64,000 nt of DNA from the NCBI RefSeq assembly GCF_003208655.1, contig NZ_QKLU01000007.1:62001-126000 (forward strand), in the 5' to 3' direction. Shown here one piece after another: positions 26,170 through 36,319 of this stretch. Below the pieces are notes generated by a model that saw nothing but the letters and a program-made list of their open reading frames with translations, was not told the DNA's origin and ran no database searches. This stretch comes from Pedobacter nutrimenti. GTDB lineage: Bacteria > Bacteroidota > Bacteroidia > Sphingobacteriales > Sphingobacteriaceae. The number at the start of each line of letters is the position of its first letter. Positions within the stretch are counted from its first letter, which is position 1. The translations under genes and the position numbers were made by a program.

Positions 26170-26709
26170 TTATTTTTTTGTGTCCTGGATTACATTTTCT
26201 TTTAACAGGTAAACCGAAGAATGAGGCAGTTCATCTAGTACCGCATTTTCATCAAGATGCCTAAAACCATTTTCTTTGAAAAAAGGCAGGAACGTATTTG
26301 AAGGATGTTCATTCATCCAAACCATTTCGTATGCTTTGCTGACCATCAAACATTTATCAAACAGGGACTTTAAGGTCAGTTCATTGGTATATTCTTTAAG
26401 AATGCCAAAACCGGCAATACGGATGGTTCTTTTTCCTGTAGTTATAAGGGGATGCTTGCCTTTGGAGGTTAAGCGTGCATAACCTATGGCTTTGGTATTC
26501 TGGTAGACAATCAACCATTGATTGGAAAGACTATTTACCTCTTCTATCAGGTACTTTTCATTAAAATAATTTGATACATATTGCCGGAGCTGGTCCTTTT
26601 TTAAGAATGCGCTGTATTGTTCTTCATTCAGTTCTCTTCCCAAAGCCATAAGGTTGTCAATAGATTCTCCTGTGGCAACTGTAAATTTGGTGATGATTTT
26701 CTCTTCCAT
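26170..26709 (-). CDS. GNAT family N-acetyltransferase
   Basis: 179 aa from the ATG at 26709; a frame start at 26733 adds only MLSFRSHH. The GNAT fold is suggested by the central strand QWLIVYQNTKAIGYARLTS, a basic segment and beta4/acetyl-CoA region RIAGFGILKEYTNELTLKSL, and the terminal FFKENGFRHLDE. The typical Q/RxxGxG/A loop is imperfect (RIAGFGIL), so catalytic activity is less certain than family membership. Substrate unknown. The gene stands alone between the inverted-repeat element and the 0.87-kb leader of the giant operon. Confidence 0.75.
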   Translation of the reverse strand: MEEKIITKFTVATGESIDNLMALGRELNEEQYSAFLKKDQLRQYVSNYFNEKYLIEEVNSLSNQWLIVYQNTKAIGYARLTSKGKHPLITTGKRTIRIAGFGILKEYTNELTLKSLFDKCLMVSKAYEMVWMNEHPSNTFLPFFKENGFRHLDENAVLDELPHSSVYLLKENVIQDTKK

Positions 26710-26733
26710 ATGATGTGATCTAAAAGATAACAA

Positions 26734-27600
26734 AGATAGGTCTCTTCAGAAGGTCTGACTGGTACAGTTTGTAAAGGATCAGCTGGTACAGATGAATTAC
26801 AAATAAAGTTATTGAAGCAAGATTTTATGCGGTATCGCGTAAAAGAGATTATGCAATTAATTCCGGAAAGTTTAGGCTTTAAGACCTTTTAAGTAGTTCA
26901 TTTTTAATATTTAATGTCATTTTAATTAATGATTAGTTAATCATTAAGACATAAACTGCCTAATAGAATAATTAAAAATGTTTGGTAACGTGTATTAAAA
27001 ATGGGTGTTTAATTGATTGTCAGGCTTTTAATTAATTTTTGTGCAATTTTAATCGGTTCAATGAATATCAATTCAATTTTATACTTAGTAATCTTACGTT
27101 TTGATTAATTTTATGTTGCTTTTTAAAATTTTATATTAACTTTTAATCGCCTGTAAATTAGTGAGTATGAAATTTTTTTATAAATTAATTGTAGAGATGT
27201 AGCGCTAATTTAATTTAGAATATTAGTTTTGTGGTAAAATGGGGAAAAATCTACACAAATCAGCAATTTTATTCACTTAGATAATCATATTGACCTTTCA
27301 GGTTATTGCTGTGGTAAAGATGTGTTTAAGAATAGGATAATTTAGCATTTGTGAAACGGCTCCCGGTTTAACGAAATAAATTATATAACCATATTTGGCA
27401 GATTAAAGATTCTTGCACGTCTTTCTTTTCATCGGTGGTTAACGCTCATTCTTGAATCCTGATCCTTCGACCTATAGCTGGATCCAATGGCTGAATGACT
27501 GTCTCGGCTCCGTACAGGAAACACAAACAGGGGAAATGATCTGCTGAATTTAAAATAACGCACAGATCTCAGGTCAGACACAAACAAACTTCAGTAATTT
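26734..27600. other. 867-bp AT-rich leader upstream of the giant surface operon
   Basis: No coding frame of note. About 26890-27240 is very AT-rich (TTAATTAATGATTAGTTAATC and similar), then the last 300 bp become GC-balanced like a transcribed leader. A TAGTTTTG (27224-27231) fits the Bacteroidota -7 box TAnnTTTG. If it is used, the operon has a 5' UTR of about 360 nt. No Shine-Dalgarno is visible before ATG 27601. Confidence 0.5.
27224..27231 (+). promoter_or_regulatory. Candidate Bacteroidota -7 box of the giant operon
   Basis: TAGTTTTG matches TAnnTTTG. No TTTG is found at the proper -33 distance (the nearest TTG is at 27189-27191, too far), so this is a weak candidate. Confidence 0.25.
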
Positions 27601-30600
27601 ATGAACAAGAAACTTAGGCATCTCCCGGTGGTGCTTATCGGAATGTTATTTGCATTTGGCGCAAACGCTCAGGTAGGTATTGGTACAAACGTTCCTGATG
27701 CAAGCGCACAGCTCGAAGTATTGTCCACTTCTAAAGGTTTACTCATTCCAAGGATGACACTTCCTCAGCGTAATGATATCAATAATCCTGCCAATGGTTT
27801 GTTAATTTATCAAACAAATAATACACCTGGTTTTTATTTCTTTACCAATGGTCAGTGGCAAAGGCTGGTTAACAATACAGAACTAGGGTCTGGAGGTAAT
27901 GGAGGAACAAGTAATACTATTTTAAACGGAAGCACAGCGCCGGGAGCAGGTATCGGATCGAATGGGGATTTCTATTTGAATACGGCGACCAGTACTTTAT
28001 ATGGGCCCAAAACCGCGGGCAGCTGGCCGGCAAATGGGACAGTACTGGTTGGGCCCAAAGGAGATCCCGGTTTACCAGGAAATGGAACAGTGACCGCTAA
28101 AACGGTAACCTCGGGAGGTACGATTGCCATTGTAAATGGAAAAGATGCTGTTTTAACTGACCTGAAACTAGATCTGGCTGATAATTCTGTAACCTCTGCA
28201 AAAATTGTAGACGGGACTATCGAAAACGCAGACCTGAATAAAGCCAATATCCCCCTAAGTGGTTTTGGTGTACCCAATAAAAATATTTCTATGGGGGGCT
28301 ACAGATTAACCAATCTGGCTAATCCCACTGGTAACCAGGATGCAGCGACCAAAAAATATGTAGACGATAAGCTCGGAGGCGGAGGACAGGACCTGAGCCT
28401 AAGTTTTGATGCGGCCTATAATTTATCTATAAGAGGTGGAAACTCGGTGAGTTTAAATGACCTGAACCAGTCTCTCAGCCTTGCCGGGACCATATTATCC
28501 ATTTCGGGCCCAAGGAACAGTCATGTGGACCTGGCTGGATTACTTGGTGGCGGAAATGGGGGGAACGGAATTGTTTATCATGACAATTCCCTTTCCGGCT
28601 ATGGTACTTCGGCCAGTCCACTGGCACTTTCGGCGAGCGGGGTAACACCTGGGGTATATAATTCTGCGAACATTACAGTGGATGCACAAGGCCGGATTAC
28701 AGCAGCAACAAATGGTGTACCGGGTGGAGGCGGAGGGATCACCTCTGTATCGGTGACTTCTGCCAATGGTCTTACCGGCTCAGTGGCCAATCCCAATTCT
28801 GCACCCAACATTACCCTGGGAACTTCAGTAGACGGGATATTGAAAGGGAGTGGCGGTGCAATTACAGCTGCCACCACAACAGGCTCTGGTGCCGTGGTGC
28901 TGGCCAATTCTCCTGTTCTAACCACACCCGATATTGGCAATGCTAAAGGTAACATTGATGGAACCGCAGCAAATGTAACCGGAGTTGTGGCCATTGCCAA
29001 TGGCGGTACCGGTGCGACTACCGTTAATGGTGCGAAAACAAACCTGGGACTTGATAAAGTAAACAATACTGCAGATGTCGATAAACCTGTGAGTACAGCT
29101 ACCCAGGTGGCATTGGATTTAAAAGAAGATAAAGCCAATAAAAGCACCAACATTGTCGTTGATGCAGGTTCAGACCTTAAATATCCTTCCGTAAAAGCAA
29201 CCAAAAAATACGTAGATGATCAGATCAGCCAGGTCTCTACGGGCGGTGGAGTCGTCGATGCAACGACGACAACCAAGGGTAAACTACAGCTGGCCGGTGA
29301 CCTGACCGGAACAGCAGATGCCCCGCTGGTGGCCAATGATGCCATTACTACGGCCAAAATTAAAGATGGCAATGTAACTGATGCTAAAATTGCGGGCGTA
29401 AGTGGCTCCAAAGTGAATGGGGACATTACAGGTAAAGCTTCTAATGTAACCGGTATTGTGGCCATTGCCAATGGAGGAACGGGCGCAGGTACTGTAGCAG
29501 ATGCCAAAACAAATTTGGGCCTGGATAAGGTAGATAATACACCAGATGCCAGCAAACCCATCAGTACCGCAACGCAGGCCGCACTGGATTTAAAAGAAGA
29601 CAAAAGCAATAAAAGTTTCGATGTAACTGCAGATGGTGGATCAGATAACAAATACCCTTCGGTAAAAGCTGTTAAAACCTATGTAGATGCTCAGGCAGGC
29701 TCGGTGATCGATGCAACAACAACGGATAAAGGGAAAATTAAACTGGCAGGAGATCTGGGGGGTACAGCAGACCTGCCTAAAGTACTTAATGTAGGCGGAG
29801 CGTCTTCAACGGATATTAAAAAAGGCATAGACATGACCAGTGCGGCCACCAGCCAGAATACCCCAGGTACCCTGGTACTCCGTGATGGTGCGGGTAATTT
29901 TACGGCAGGGACAATTACCGCAAATTTAACAGGTAACGCTACAACAGCAACCTCTGTTACCGGTACGGTTATGGTTCCAAATGGCGGAACAGGTATTACC
30001 TCTTATACACCAGGTAATTTTATCAATGCATTAAATGCGACGACTCTTCAGCAAAGAACGCCTGCACAGGTTAAAACAGATCTTGGGTTGGATAAGGTGA
30101 GCAATACGGCGGATGCCGATAAACCAGTAAGTACCGCAACGCAGGCTGCCCTGGATGGTAAGGAAGACAAAGCAAACAAAAGTACCGATGGGACCTTTTC
30201 CACCAATTCTGATACCAAATACCCTACAGAACAGGCCACTAAAACCTATGTAGATAAAAAGGTAAATGATGCTGTAATTGGTGCAGGTGGCGTTCCGGAT
30301 GCCACAACCATTCAATTGGGTAAAGTACAGCTCGCCGGTGATCTGGGCGGTATTGCTTCGGCACCAACTGTTCCGGGCCTGGCCACAAAAGAGCCCATCA
30401 TTACCAATCTTCCGGTCACAAAAGGAGGAACGGGCATTACTTCTTATACAGCAGGCAACTTTATTTCTGCCCTGAATGCCACCACCCTTCAGCAAAGGAC
30501 ACCGGCGCAGGTTAAAGCAGACCTGGGACTGGGCAATGTAGACAATACGAGTGACGCAAACAAACCGGTCAGTACCGCTACACAAACCGCACTGACTAAT

Positions 30601-32694
30601 AAAATTGACAAATCGGAAAAGGCAGCAAACAATGGGGTAGCCACCCTGGACGGAACGGGTAAAATCCCTACTTCCCAGATCCCGGCCATTTCATTTGCAT
30701 CTGTAAATGTTTTAAGCAGTGAGGCCGCCATGCTGGCTTTGTCAAATCCCCAGGTGGGCAGCACTGTCATCCGGACAGACATTAGCAAAAGTTATGTACT
30801 TGCTGCAACTCCCGGAACAGACATCAGCAACTGGAAAGAAATCCTGACCCCGGGCAGCGGGGTGCAATCGGTAAATGGTCAGACCGGAAGTGTGACCTTA
30901 ACCAAAACTGATGTAGGCCTGGGCAATGCAGACAATACCAGTGACGTCAATAAGCCAGTGAGCACGGCGACACAGACGGCTTTAAATGGAAAGGAAGACA
31001 AATCCAATAAAAGTCTGGATGTGATTGCAGATGCTTTGCTGGACACAAAATATCCATCGGTAAAAGCAATTAAAAAGTATGTCGATGATCAAACTACTGC
31101 AGGTGCCCCTGATGCAAGCACTACAGCAAAAGGTCTGGTCCAGTTGACCGGTGACCTTGGGGGAACGGCTACGGCACCAAAGGTCACCAATGTCGGCGGG
31201 CTCAGCGCGGCCACTGTTGCAGGCGGCGCCACCCTGGCGAACAATGCCACGAATCTAAATACAGCCAGTACCATTGTCAGAAGAGATGCCTCAGGTAACT
31301 TTACTGCAGGGACCATTACCGCTAACCTTCAGGGAAATGCCACAACAGCCACTTCGGTGAGCGGCACGGTACCCGTAGCAAACGGAGGAACGGGTTTAAA
31401 CACTTTAACACCGGGAAGTTATTTGTATGCGGCGAGTGCAAGCACCGTAGGGCAAAAAACACCTGCGCAGATGAAAACCGATCTGGGGCTGAACAATGTA
31501 GACAATACCAGCGATGCCAATAAACCGATCAGTTCAGCTGCGCAAACTGCGCTGAATGGTAAAGAAGATTTGACCAACAAGAGTACAAACGTGACTACAG
31601 ATGCGACCTCAGATCTAAAATATCCAAGTGTAAAAGCCCTGGTGGCCTATGTGGATACAAAAACTTCTGCAGGTGTCTTCCCGGCGACAGCAACCTCACA
31701 GGGAATTATCAAACTGGCGGGTGATTTAGGTGGTACGGCCGACGTGCCCACCGTTCCTGGCAAACAACCCATAAATGCCAATTTAACAGCCATCGCCGGA
31801 CTGGCAGGGAATGGGCTGATTGCCAAAACGGGAAGCGGAACAGTAGCTGCACGTACCATTACGGGCAGTTCAGATGTCGATGTGACTTTTGGGGACGGTG
31901 TTTCCGGGAATCCGACCATCGGCTTAAAAAAGACAGCGGTAACCGCTGGAACCTATACCTCCGCAAACATCACCGTTGATGGGAACGGAAGGATCACTGC
32001 CGCATCAAATGGTACAGGTGGTGGAGGTGGAGCTGCAACAAACATCAGCATTACCCCATCGGCAAGCCAGGCCATCATCAACTCCAGTACGGGCAGCGGG
32101 GCCACACTGGAAGGCGGATCAACGACAAATGCCAGCCTAATGTTACCAGGTGACAAAGCCAAGCTGAATAAAATTGCAGACATCACATCCGCAGACGCCA
32201 ATAAAGTGCTGACGGTGAATGGAACAGGAACCGCTGCAACCTGGGTCACGCCGGCAGCAGCAGGAGGAGGAGGTAGCCTGGTTGGTTATAACCCTGGCGG
32301 AAATAAAAAATTCTACGCCAGGGCGTCGGCAACTGGCGTAACAGCTTCACTTTCAGGCAATACCATTACCATTACTGTGCCTTCCGGTGTAATTCTGGAT
32401 TACTTTAAGTTTACAACGAGCTATACTGAACTGGGGAGCCAGAACTTTCTGAATATTGTTATTGTAGATGCCGATAAAAGATGGAACAACAGTGCCGATG
32501 ATGTCGTTGTTCCAGTGGTGAATATTGTTGATTTTACTGTTTTAAGTCCCTTGATCAACTTAATTGCTTCACCGGCCACGACCAACTTTGCGCTTAATGT
32601 AACCGGCTATTCCAACGGAACGATCACTTTACAGACAAACAGTTTAGGTAACCATACAAGTCCAAATGGATTTTATGTCACAATAAGACCTTAA
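27601..32694 (+). CDS. Secreted phage-tail-fibre-like repeat protein (1697 aa)
   Basis: Signal peptide (MNKKLRHLPVVLIGMLFAFGANAQ), then the Bacteroidota exported start VGIGTNVPDASAQLEVLSTS and a module LLIYQTNNTPGFYFF. A short collagen-like GPKGDPGLPG lies at about residue 151. From about 460 to 1360 it is made of tail-fibre-type repeats: six copies of LGL[DGN][KN]VxNTxDxxKPxS-type blocks, five of KYPSVKAxKKYVDDQ type, and several AIANGGTG and GDLGGTA motifs, as in phage tail fibres. The C-terminal 100 residues form a non-repeated domain. No cysteine is visible anywhere. There is no CHU_C or Por sorting domain at the end. It is the first gene of an operon with the 1198- and 4643-aa proteins and is presumably an extended surface fibre; the partner it binds is unknown. 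Confidence 0.85.
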   Translation: MNKKLRHLPVVLIGMLFAFGANAQVGIGTNVPDASAQLEVLSTSKGLLIPRMTLPQRNDINNPANGLLIYQTNNTPGFYFFTNGQWQRLVNNTELGSGGNGGTSNTILNGSTAPGAGIGSNGDFYLNTATSTLYGPKTAGSWPANGTVLVGPKGDPGLPGNGTVTAKTVTSGGTIAIVNGKDAVLTDLKLDLADNSVTSAKIVDGTIENADLNKANIPLSGFGVPNKNISMGGYRLTNLANPTGNQDAATKKYVDDKLGGGGQDLSLSFDAAYNLSIRGGNSVSLNDLNQSLSLAGTILSISGPRNSHVDLAGLLGGGNGGNGIVYHDNSLSGYGTSASPLALSASGVTPGVYNSANITVDAQGRITAATNGVPGGGGGITSVSVTSANGLTGSVANPNSAPNITLGTSVDGILKGSGGAITAATTTGSGAVVLANSPVLTTPDIGNAKGNIDGTAANVTGVVAIANGGTGATTVNGAKTNLGLDKVNNTADVDKPVSTATQVALDLKEDKANKSTNIVVDAGSDLKYPSVKATKKYVDDQISQVSTGGGVVDATTTTKGKLQLAGDLTGTADAPLVANDAITTAKIKDGNVTDAKIAGVSGSKVNGDITGKASNVTGIVAIANGGTGAGTVADAKTNLGLDKVDNTPDASKPISTATQAALDLKEDKSNKSFDVTADGGSDNKYPSVKAVKTYVDAQAGSVIDATTTDKGKIKLAGDLGGTADLPKVLNVGGASSTDIKKGIDMTSAATSQNTPGTLVLRDGAGNFTAGTITANLTGNATTATSVTGTVMVPNGGTGITSYTPGNFINALNATTLQQRTPAQVKTDLGLDKVSNTADADKPVSTATQAALDGKEDKANKSTDGTFSTNSDTKYPTEQATKTYVDKKVNDAVIGAGGVPDATTIQLGKVQLAGDLGGIASAPTVPGLATKEPIITNLPVTKGGTGITSYTAGNFISALNATTLQQRTPAQVKADLGLGNVDNTSDANKPVSTATQTALTNKIDKSEKAANNGVATLDGTGKIPTSQIPAISFASVNVLSSEAAMLALSNPQVGSTVIRTDISKSYVLAATPGTDISNWKEILTPGSGVQSVNGQTGSVTLTKTDVGLGNADNTSDVNKPVSTATQTALNGKEDKSNKSLDVIADALLDTKYPSVKAIKKYVDDQTTAGAPDASTTAKGLVQLTGDLGGTATAPKVTNVGGLSAATVAGGATLANNATNLNTASTIVRRDASGNFTAGTITANLQGNATTATSVSGTVPVANGGTGLNTLTPGSYLYAASASTVGQKTPAQMKTDLGLNNVDNTSDANKPISSAAQTALNGKEDLTNKSTNVTTDATSDLKYPSVKALVAYVDTKTSAGVFPATATSQGIIKLAGDLGGTADVPTVPGKQPINANLTAIAGLAGNGLIAKTGSGTVAARTITGSSDVDVTFGDGVSGNPTIGLKKTAVTAGTYTSANITVDGNGRITAASNGTGGGGGAATNISITPSASQAIINSSTGSGATLEGGSTTNASLMLPGDKAKLNKIADITSADANKVLTVNGTGTAATWVTPAAAGGGGSLVGYNPGGNKKFYARASATGVTASLSGNTITITVPSGVILDYFKFTTSYTELGSQNFLNIVIVDADKRWNNSADDVVVPVVNIVDFTVLSPLINLIASPATTNFALNVTGYSNGTITLQTNSLGNHTSPNGFYVTIRP
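28980..31670 (+). repeat. Diverged tandem repeats inside the 1697-aa gene
   Basis: Irregular units of roughly 350-500 bp carry the same succession: NGGTG motif, LGLDKVDNTSD-type block, TATQxALxxKEDKxNKS, KYPSVKA, YVDDQ, and GDLGGTA. Some neighbouring units still share DNA, for example the LQQRTPAQVK stretch at about 30045 and 30485. The units are of unequal length, so several rounds of recombination are likely. Confidence 0.8.
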
Positions 32695-32698
32695 GAAT

Positions 32699-35600
32699 AT
32701 GAACCAGGGGAAAATATACATCAGTGTTTTGCTTTTAATGTTTCTGGCGGTTATTGGTAAAGCACAATCCATAAAACAATTTAGCGGGCAGTTTACCATC
32801 TCTTACATCAATGCCAACGGGAACCTTAGCTATGACATTAATGGTACATTTTCAGACCCTGGAAATACATTCAATGCCAGCCAGGTCAAAGCCGGGGACC
32901 GGATCATAGACCCCAATGGAAATACTTTTGAAATCGTAACCGTATCGGTGAGCGGAAGCCTGATCAGTACCCAATCAAAAGCTTTTGACAACAATCCGCC
33001 CAATATTGGTACGGGGGTCCTTTACCGGCCAAGTCCCAGGGGGTTTCCAATGACAACGATCAATACACCGGCCACTGTACTGACCACGGCAATGAATACG
33101 GCAACAATATCCATAGACGATCACATCCCAAATTATAGTTTTGGTTCTGCTCTGCCGGGGTCGGCGGGAAGTATAGGCGATGTGGTCCTCAATTCGGCCG
33201 ATCAGGGTATTTACAAACTCGGTGCCAGCGGGTGGATTTCTATTCCCGCAGGTAATATTCCAATAGACTACTCCATGCCGGTCACTTCAGCCCCAGCAGG
33301 AAATAAAGGGGACCTGATCATGTCTTACTGGGATAATCTGGTGTATGTTTATAATGGCTCTACCTGGGTGGCCCCAACAGCAGTGTCTTCCCTTCCGGTA
33401 ATGCCTAAGTACGGAGATGTCTTTTATGTAACCGGTGAGAAAAAACTCTACATGAGAACAAATGATAGCCAATGGGTTGTCATCAGTGCTTCAGTTGGGG
33501 GCGGACCGGGTACCAGTCAGCCGACCAGTCCGAAACCCGGTGACCTGTTTTTCAATACAGACAACAATACCTTACTGGTATATACCAAAGACGGCAAATG
33601 GGTAGAAGTTTCCATCAACGGGTCTATGCCCGGAGGATCATCCAACCCCGACCCGGCAAAAACCAGAGAGGGCAGTATTTTTTACAATACTTCAGAGCAT
33701 AAATTATATGTCTATAATGGCACGGCCTGGGTACCTATGGACCTGAGCCTTAAAAGCGGCCAGATTTATATAGGCAATATCTCCAATATTGCCAGTGGAG
33801 TTACCCTGAGTGGCGACGCTACTCTAAGTAATACAGGGAGACTGATCCTTAAAGATAAGGCAGTGACGGAGGAAAAGCTGGATAAGGCAAATATTTCCCT
33901 GAATGGTTTTGGTAATCCTACAGATCATGTACAAATGGGGGATGGCACGAGCAATTTTAAAATTGTCAACCTGAGCGATCCTACCCAGGACCATGACGCC
34001 GCTACTAAAAAATACGTGGATGCACAACTTGCCAATCCAAATTTGCTGACTTTGCCCAATAACAATTTATTTGTGGGTAATAGCTCAAACCTGGCCGTGG
34101 CCGTGGCAAAAAACCTGATTCCCTTAAGTGGTTTTGATAAAGCGATGGCCAATGTTTCTATGGGAACAGGTGTTGCGGGTGGAAATTTTAAAATCATCAA
34201 TATGGCCGATCCAGCATCGGCACAGGATGCAGCGACTAAAAACTATGTAGACACCCGGGTACTTAGCCCTTCCAATCTTTCTCTGGCCACCGGTTCTTTC
34301 TTTGTGGGAAACAGTACCAACACGGCTACGGCTACTGCAAAAAACCTGATCCCTTTGAGTGGATTTGGGGCAGCAGCAGCAGATGTTTCCTTCGGGGGCT
34401 TTAAACTCAGCAATCTGGCAACACCTGCAGCAGATGCAGATGCCGCCACCAAAGCTTATGTCGATGGAAAAGTAATTACTGGTACCAACTTGAGTTTGAC
34501 AAAAGGAAATTTCTTTGTTGGGGATGCCAGTGGAAAAGCTGCCGATGTGTTAAAAAATACCATTCCTTTGAGTGGCTTTGGTGCTGCGGCGGATGATGTG
34601 TCCATTGGCGGGTTTAAGCTGACTAAACTGAAAACACCTGATGCAGATGATGATGCCTCTACCAAAAAATATGTAGATGACCTCTTTAAAACACCGGCAT
34701 CCATACTAGCCCTTCCAAAAGACAATATGTTCCTGGGGGATGCCACAGGTAAAGCATTGGCTACGCCTAAAAAGAACATCCCGGTGAGCGGTTTTGCAAA
34801 GGCAAACGATGTGCTCTATATGGGAGATGCCACCAAACAATATAACATTAATTTTTTGGCCGATCCGCTATACGATCAGGACGCTGCCACTAAAAAATAT
34901 GTAGATGCTAAAGTTGCCAGTGCTGGTTCTTCTGTTTTGCCGACAGACAATATCCTTGTCGGGGATGCCAGCAACAAAGCCGTACCTGTTGCAAAAAGTG
35001 CTGTTCCCTTAAGTGATTTCGGGGCTGCAACCAAAGACCTGTCTCTGGGTAACGGAACAAGCAATTTTAAGATCAGTAACCTGGCCGACCCTCAGGCCGA
35101 TAATGATGCAGTCAACAAAAAATATGTAGATGCCCTGAGTACTAAAACTCCAACCGGACCGGTTGCACCAGGTAATGCCAAAGCTGGTGATACCTATTAC
35201 AACACCACCGATAAACGTTTGTATTTTTACAATGGTACAGACTGGCTTCCATTGGACAATAAACTGGAAAAAGGAGAACTGTTTGTAGGTAATGACAAAG
35301 CGGTTGCTGTTTCGACCCCAAAAAATACCATTCCTTTAAGCGGTTTTGGTCCGGCTGAAACGGACATCGCAGTAGGTGCAGGTACTAAAAATTTTAAGAT
35401 CACCAACCTGGCTGATCCGCAAGCTGATAACGATGCCGCAACAAAAAAATATGTAGATTCCAAAACCACCAAAACCCCAACCGGGCCAACTGCACCGGGC
35501 GGAACACCTGTTGCGGGAGATACCTATTACAACACCTCTGATAACCGCCTGTATGTGTACAATGGAAGCAGCTGGGTACCTCTGGACAATAAACTTGCAG

Positions 35601-36295
35601 ATGGCAACCTGTATATTGGAAACCCAGCCGGAATTGCCGTGGCCACTCCGAAAAATAATGTGCCTTTAAGTGGTTTCGGATCTGCCCAGGGCGATGTATC
35701 TATGGGAACAGATTTCCGGATCACCAACCTGAAAGATCCTGCAGCGGATCAGGACGCTGCCACTAAAAAATATGTCGATGCCAGCGTGCTGGCCGCAGGA
35801 AATGCCGGTAAAGACAATCTGGGTAATCATAGGGCAACCGAGAACCTGAAATTATCTGTTTTTTCGGTGAGCAATGATGGTTTGGATGGAAGAGGCTTAA
35901 GTTTTGATACCCCTGGAAATGCCAGTTTCGGACAAGATGTAACGGTAAACGGCAATTTTTATACCCCCTCTGACAACAGACTGAAAAGCCATATTGAAAC
36001 CCTGAGTAGTGTACTGCAGAAAATTGATCAACTCCGCGGGGTAAGGTTTCAGTACAAGGACCAGCATAAATATGCGGCAGGGCCAAAGATCGGGGTCATT
36101 GCACAGGAACTTCAGAAAATTTATCCCGAAATGGTCACCAAAGGAAAAGATGGTTTTCTGAAAGTGGATTATACCCAGCTGACCGGTATGCTCATCCAGG
36201 CAGTGAAAGAACAGCAAAAAGAAATTGAGCAATTAAAAACAAGGATGGACCGTCAGCAGGAACAGATCAACAGCATCCTGAAAAAAATGAAGTAA
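32699..36295 (+). CDS. Secreted tail-fibre-like protein with S74 self-cleaving chaperone (1198 aa)
   Basis: Signal peptide (LLLMFLAVIGKAQ), five modules of the type GDTYYNTTDKRLYFYNG, then eight repeats with IPLSGFG and DAATKKYVDA (about residues 398-1030) like those of T4-type tail fibres. The last 110 residues are a Peptidase_S74 intramolecular chaperone: SDNRLKSHIETL with cleavage Ser1091, then GVIAQELQKIYPEMV and VDYTQLTGMLIQAVKE, ending in a coiled coil (EQLKTRMDRQQEQINSILKK). In phages this domain trimerises the spike and then cuts itself off at the Ser. No cysteines are visible. It begins 4 nt after the previous gene. It probably forms a trimeric surface fibre. Confidence 0.9.
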   Translation: MNQGKIYISVLLLMFLAVIGKAQSIKQFSGQFTISYINANGNLSYDINGTFSDPGNTFNASQVKAGDRIIDPNGNTFEIVTVSVSGSLISTQSKAFDNNPPNIGTGVLYRPSPRGFPMTTINTPATVLTTAMNTATISIDDHIPNYSFGSALPGSAGSIGDVVLNSADQGIYKLGASGWISIPAGNIPIDYSMPVTSAPAGNKGDLIMSYWDNLVYVYNGSTWVAPTAVSSLPVMPKYGDVFYVTGEKKLYMRTNDSQWVVISASVGGGPGTSQPTSPKPGDLFFNTDNNTLLVYTKDGKWVEVSINGSMPGGSSNPDPAKTREGSIFYNTSEHKLYVYNGTAWVPMDLSLKSGQIYIGNISNIASGVTLSGDATLSNTGRLILKDKAVTEEKLDKANISLNGFGNPTDHVQMGDGTSNFKIVNLSDPTQDHDAATKKYVDAQLANPNLLTLPNNNLFVGNSSNLAVAVAKNLIPLSGFDKAMANVSMGTGVAGGNFKIINMADPASAQDAATKNYVDTRVLSPSNLSLATGSFFVGNSTNTATATAKNLIPLSGFGAAAADVSFGGFKLSNLATPAADADAATKAYVDGKVITGTNLSLTKGNFFVGDASGKAADVLKNTIPLSGFGAAADDVSIGGFKLTKLKTPDADDDASTKKYVDDLFKTPASILALPKDNMFLGDATGKALATPKKNIPVSGFAKANDVLYMGDATKQYNINFLADPLYDQDAATKKYVDAKVASAGSSVLPTDNILVGDASNKAVPVAKSAVPLSDFGAATKDLSLGNGTSNFKISNLADPQADNDAVNKKYVDALSTKTPTGPVAPGNAKAGDTYYNTTDKRLYFYNGTDWLPLDNKLEKGELFVGNDKAVAVSTPKNTIPLSGFGPAETDIAVGAGTKNFKITNLADPQADNDAATKKYVDSKTTKTPTGPTAPGGTPVAGDTYYNTSDNRLYVYNGSSWVPLDNKLADGNLYIGNPAGIAVATPKNNVPLSGFGSAQGDVSMGTDFRITNLKDPAADQDAATKKYVDASVLAAGNAGKDNLGNHRATENLKLSVFSVSNDGLDGRGLSFDTPGNASFGQDVTVNGNFYTPSDNRLKSHIETLSSVLQKIDQLRGVRFQYKDQHKYAAGPKIGVIAQELQKIYPEMVTKGKDGFLKVDYTQLTGMLIQAVKEQQKEIEQLKTRMDRQQEQINSILKKMK
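33890..35785 (+). repeat. Eight tail-fibre repeats inside the 1198-aa gene
   Basis: Eight units of about 65-85 residues, each IPLSGFG...MGxGTxNFKIxNLxDP...DAATKKYVDA. The last ones (NLADPQADNDAATKKYVD) are the most alike. One similar unit also occurs in the 1697-aa protein (NIPLSGFGVPNKNISMGGYR at about 28248-28308), showing module sharing between the two genes. Confidence 0.85.
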
Positions 36296-36319
36296 ATAAT
36301 AAAATAAGGAGCAGGCGAT

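Noticed and set aside
28599-29204. Long minus-strand frames inside the repeat genes (for example 28599-29204 and 30031-30585)
   Set aside because: They are antisense shadows of the regular tail-fibre codons, with low-complexity Ala/Val/Pro content and no start signals; the plus-strand genes are fully convincing.
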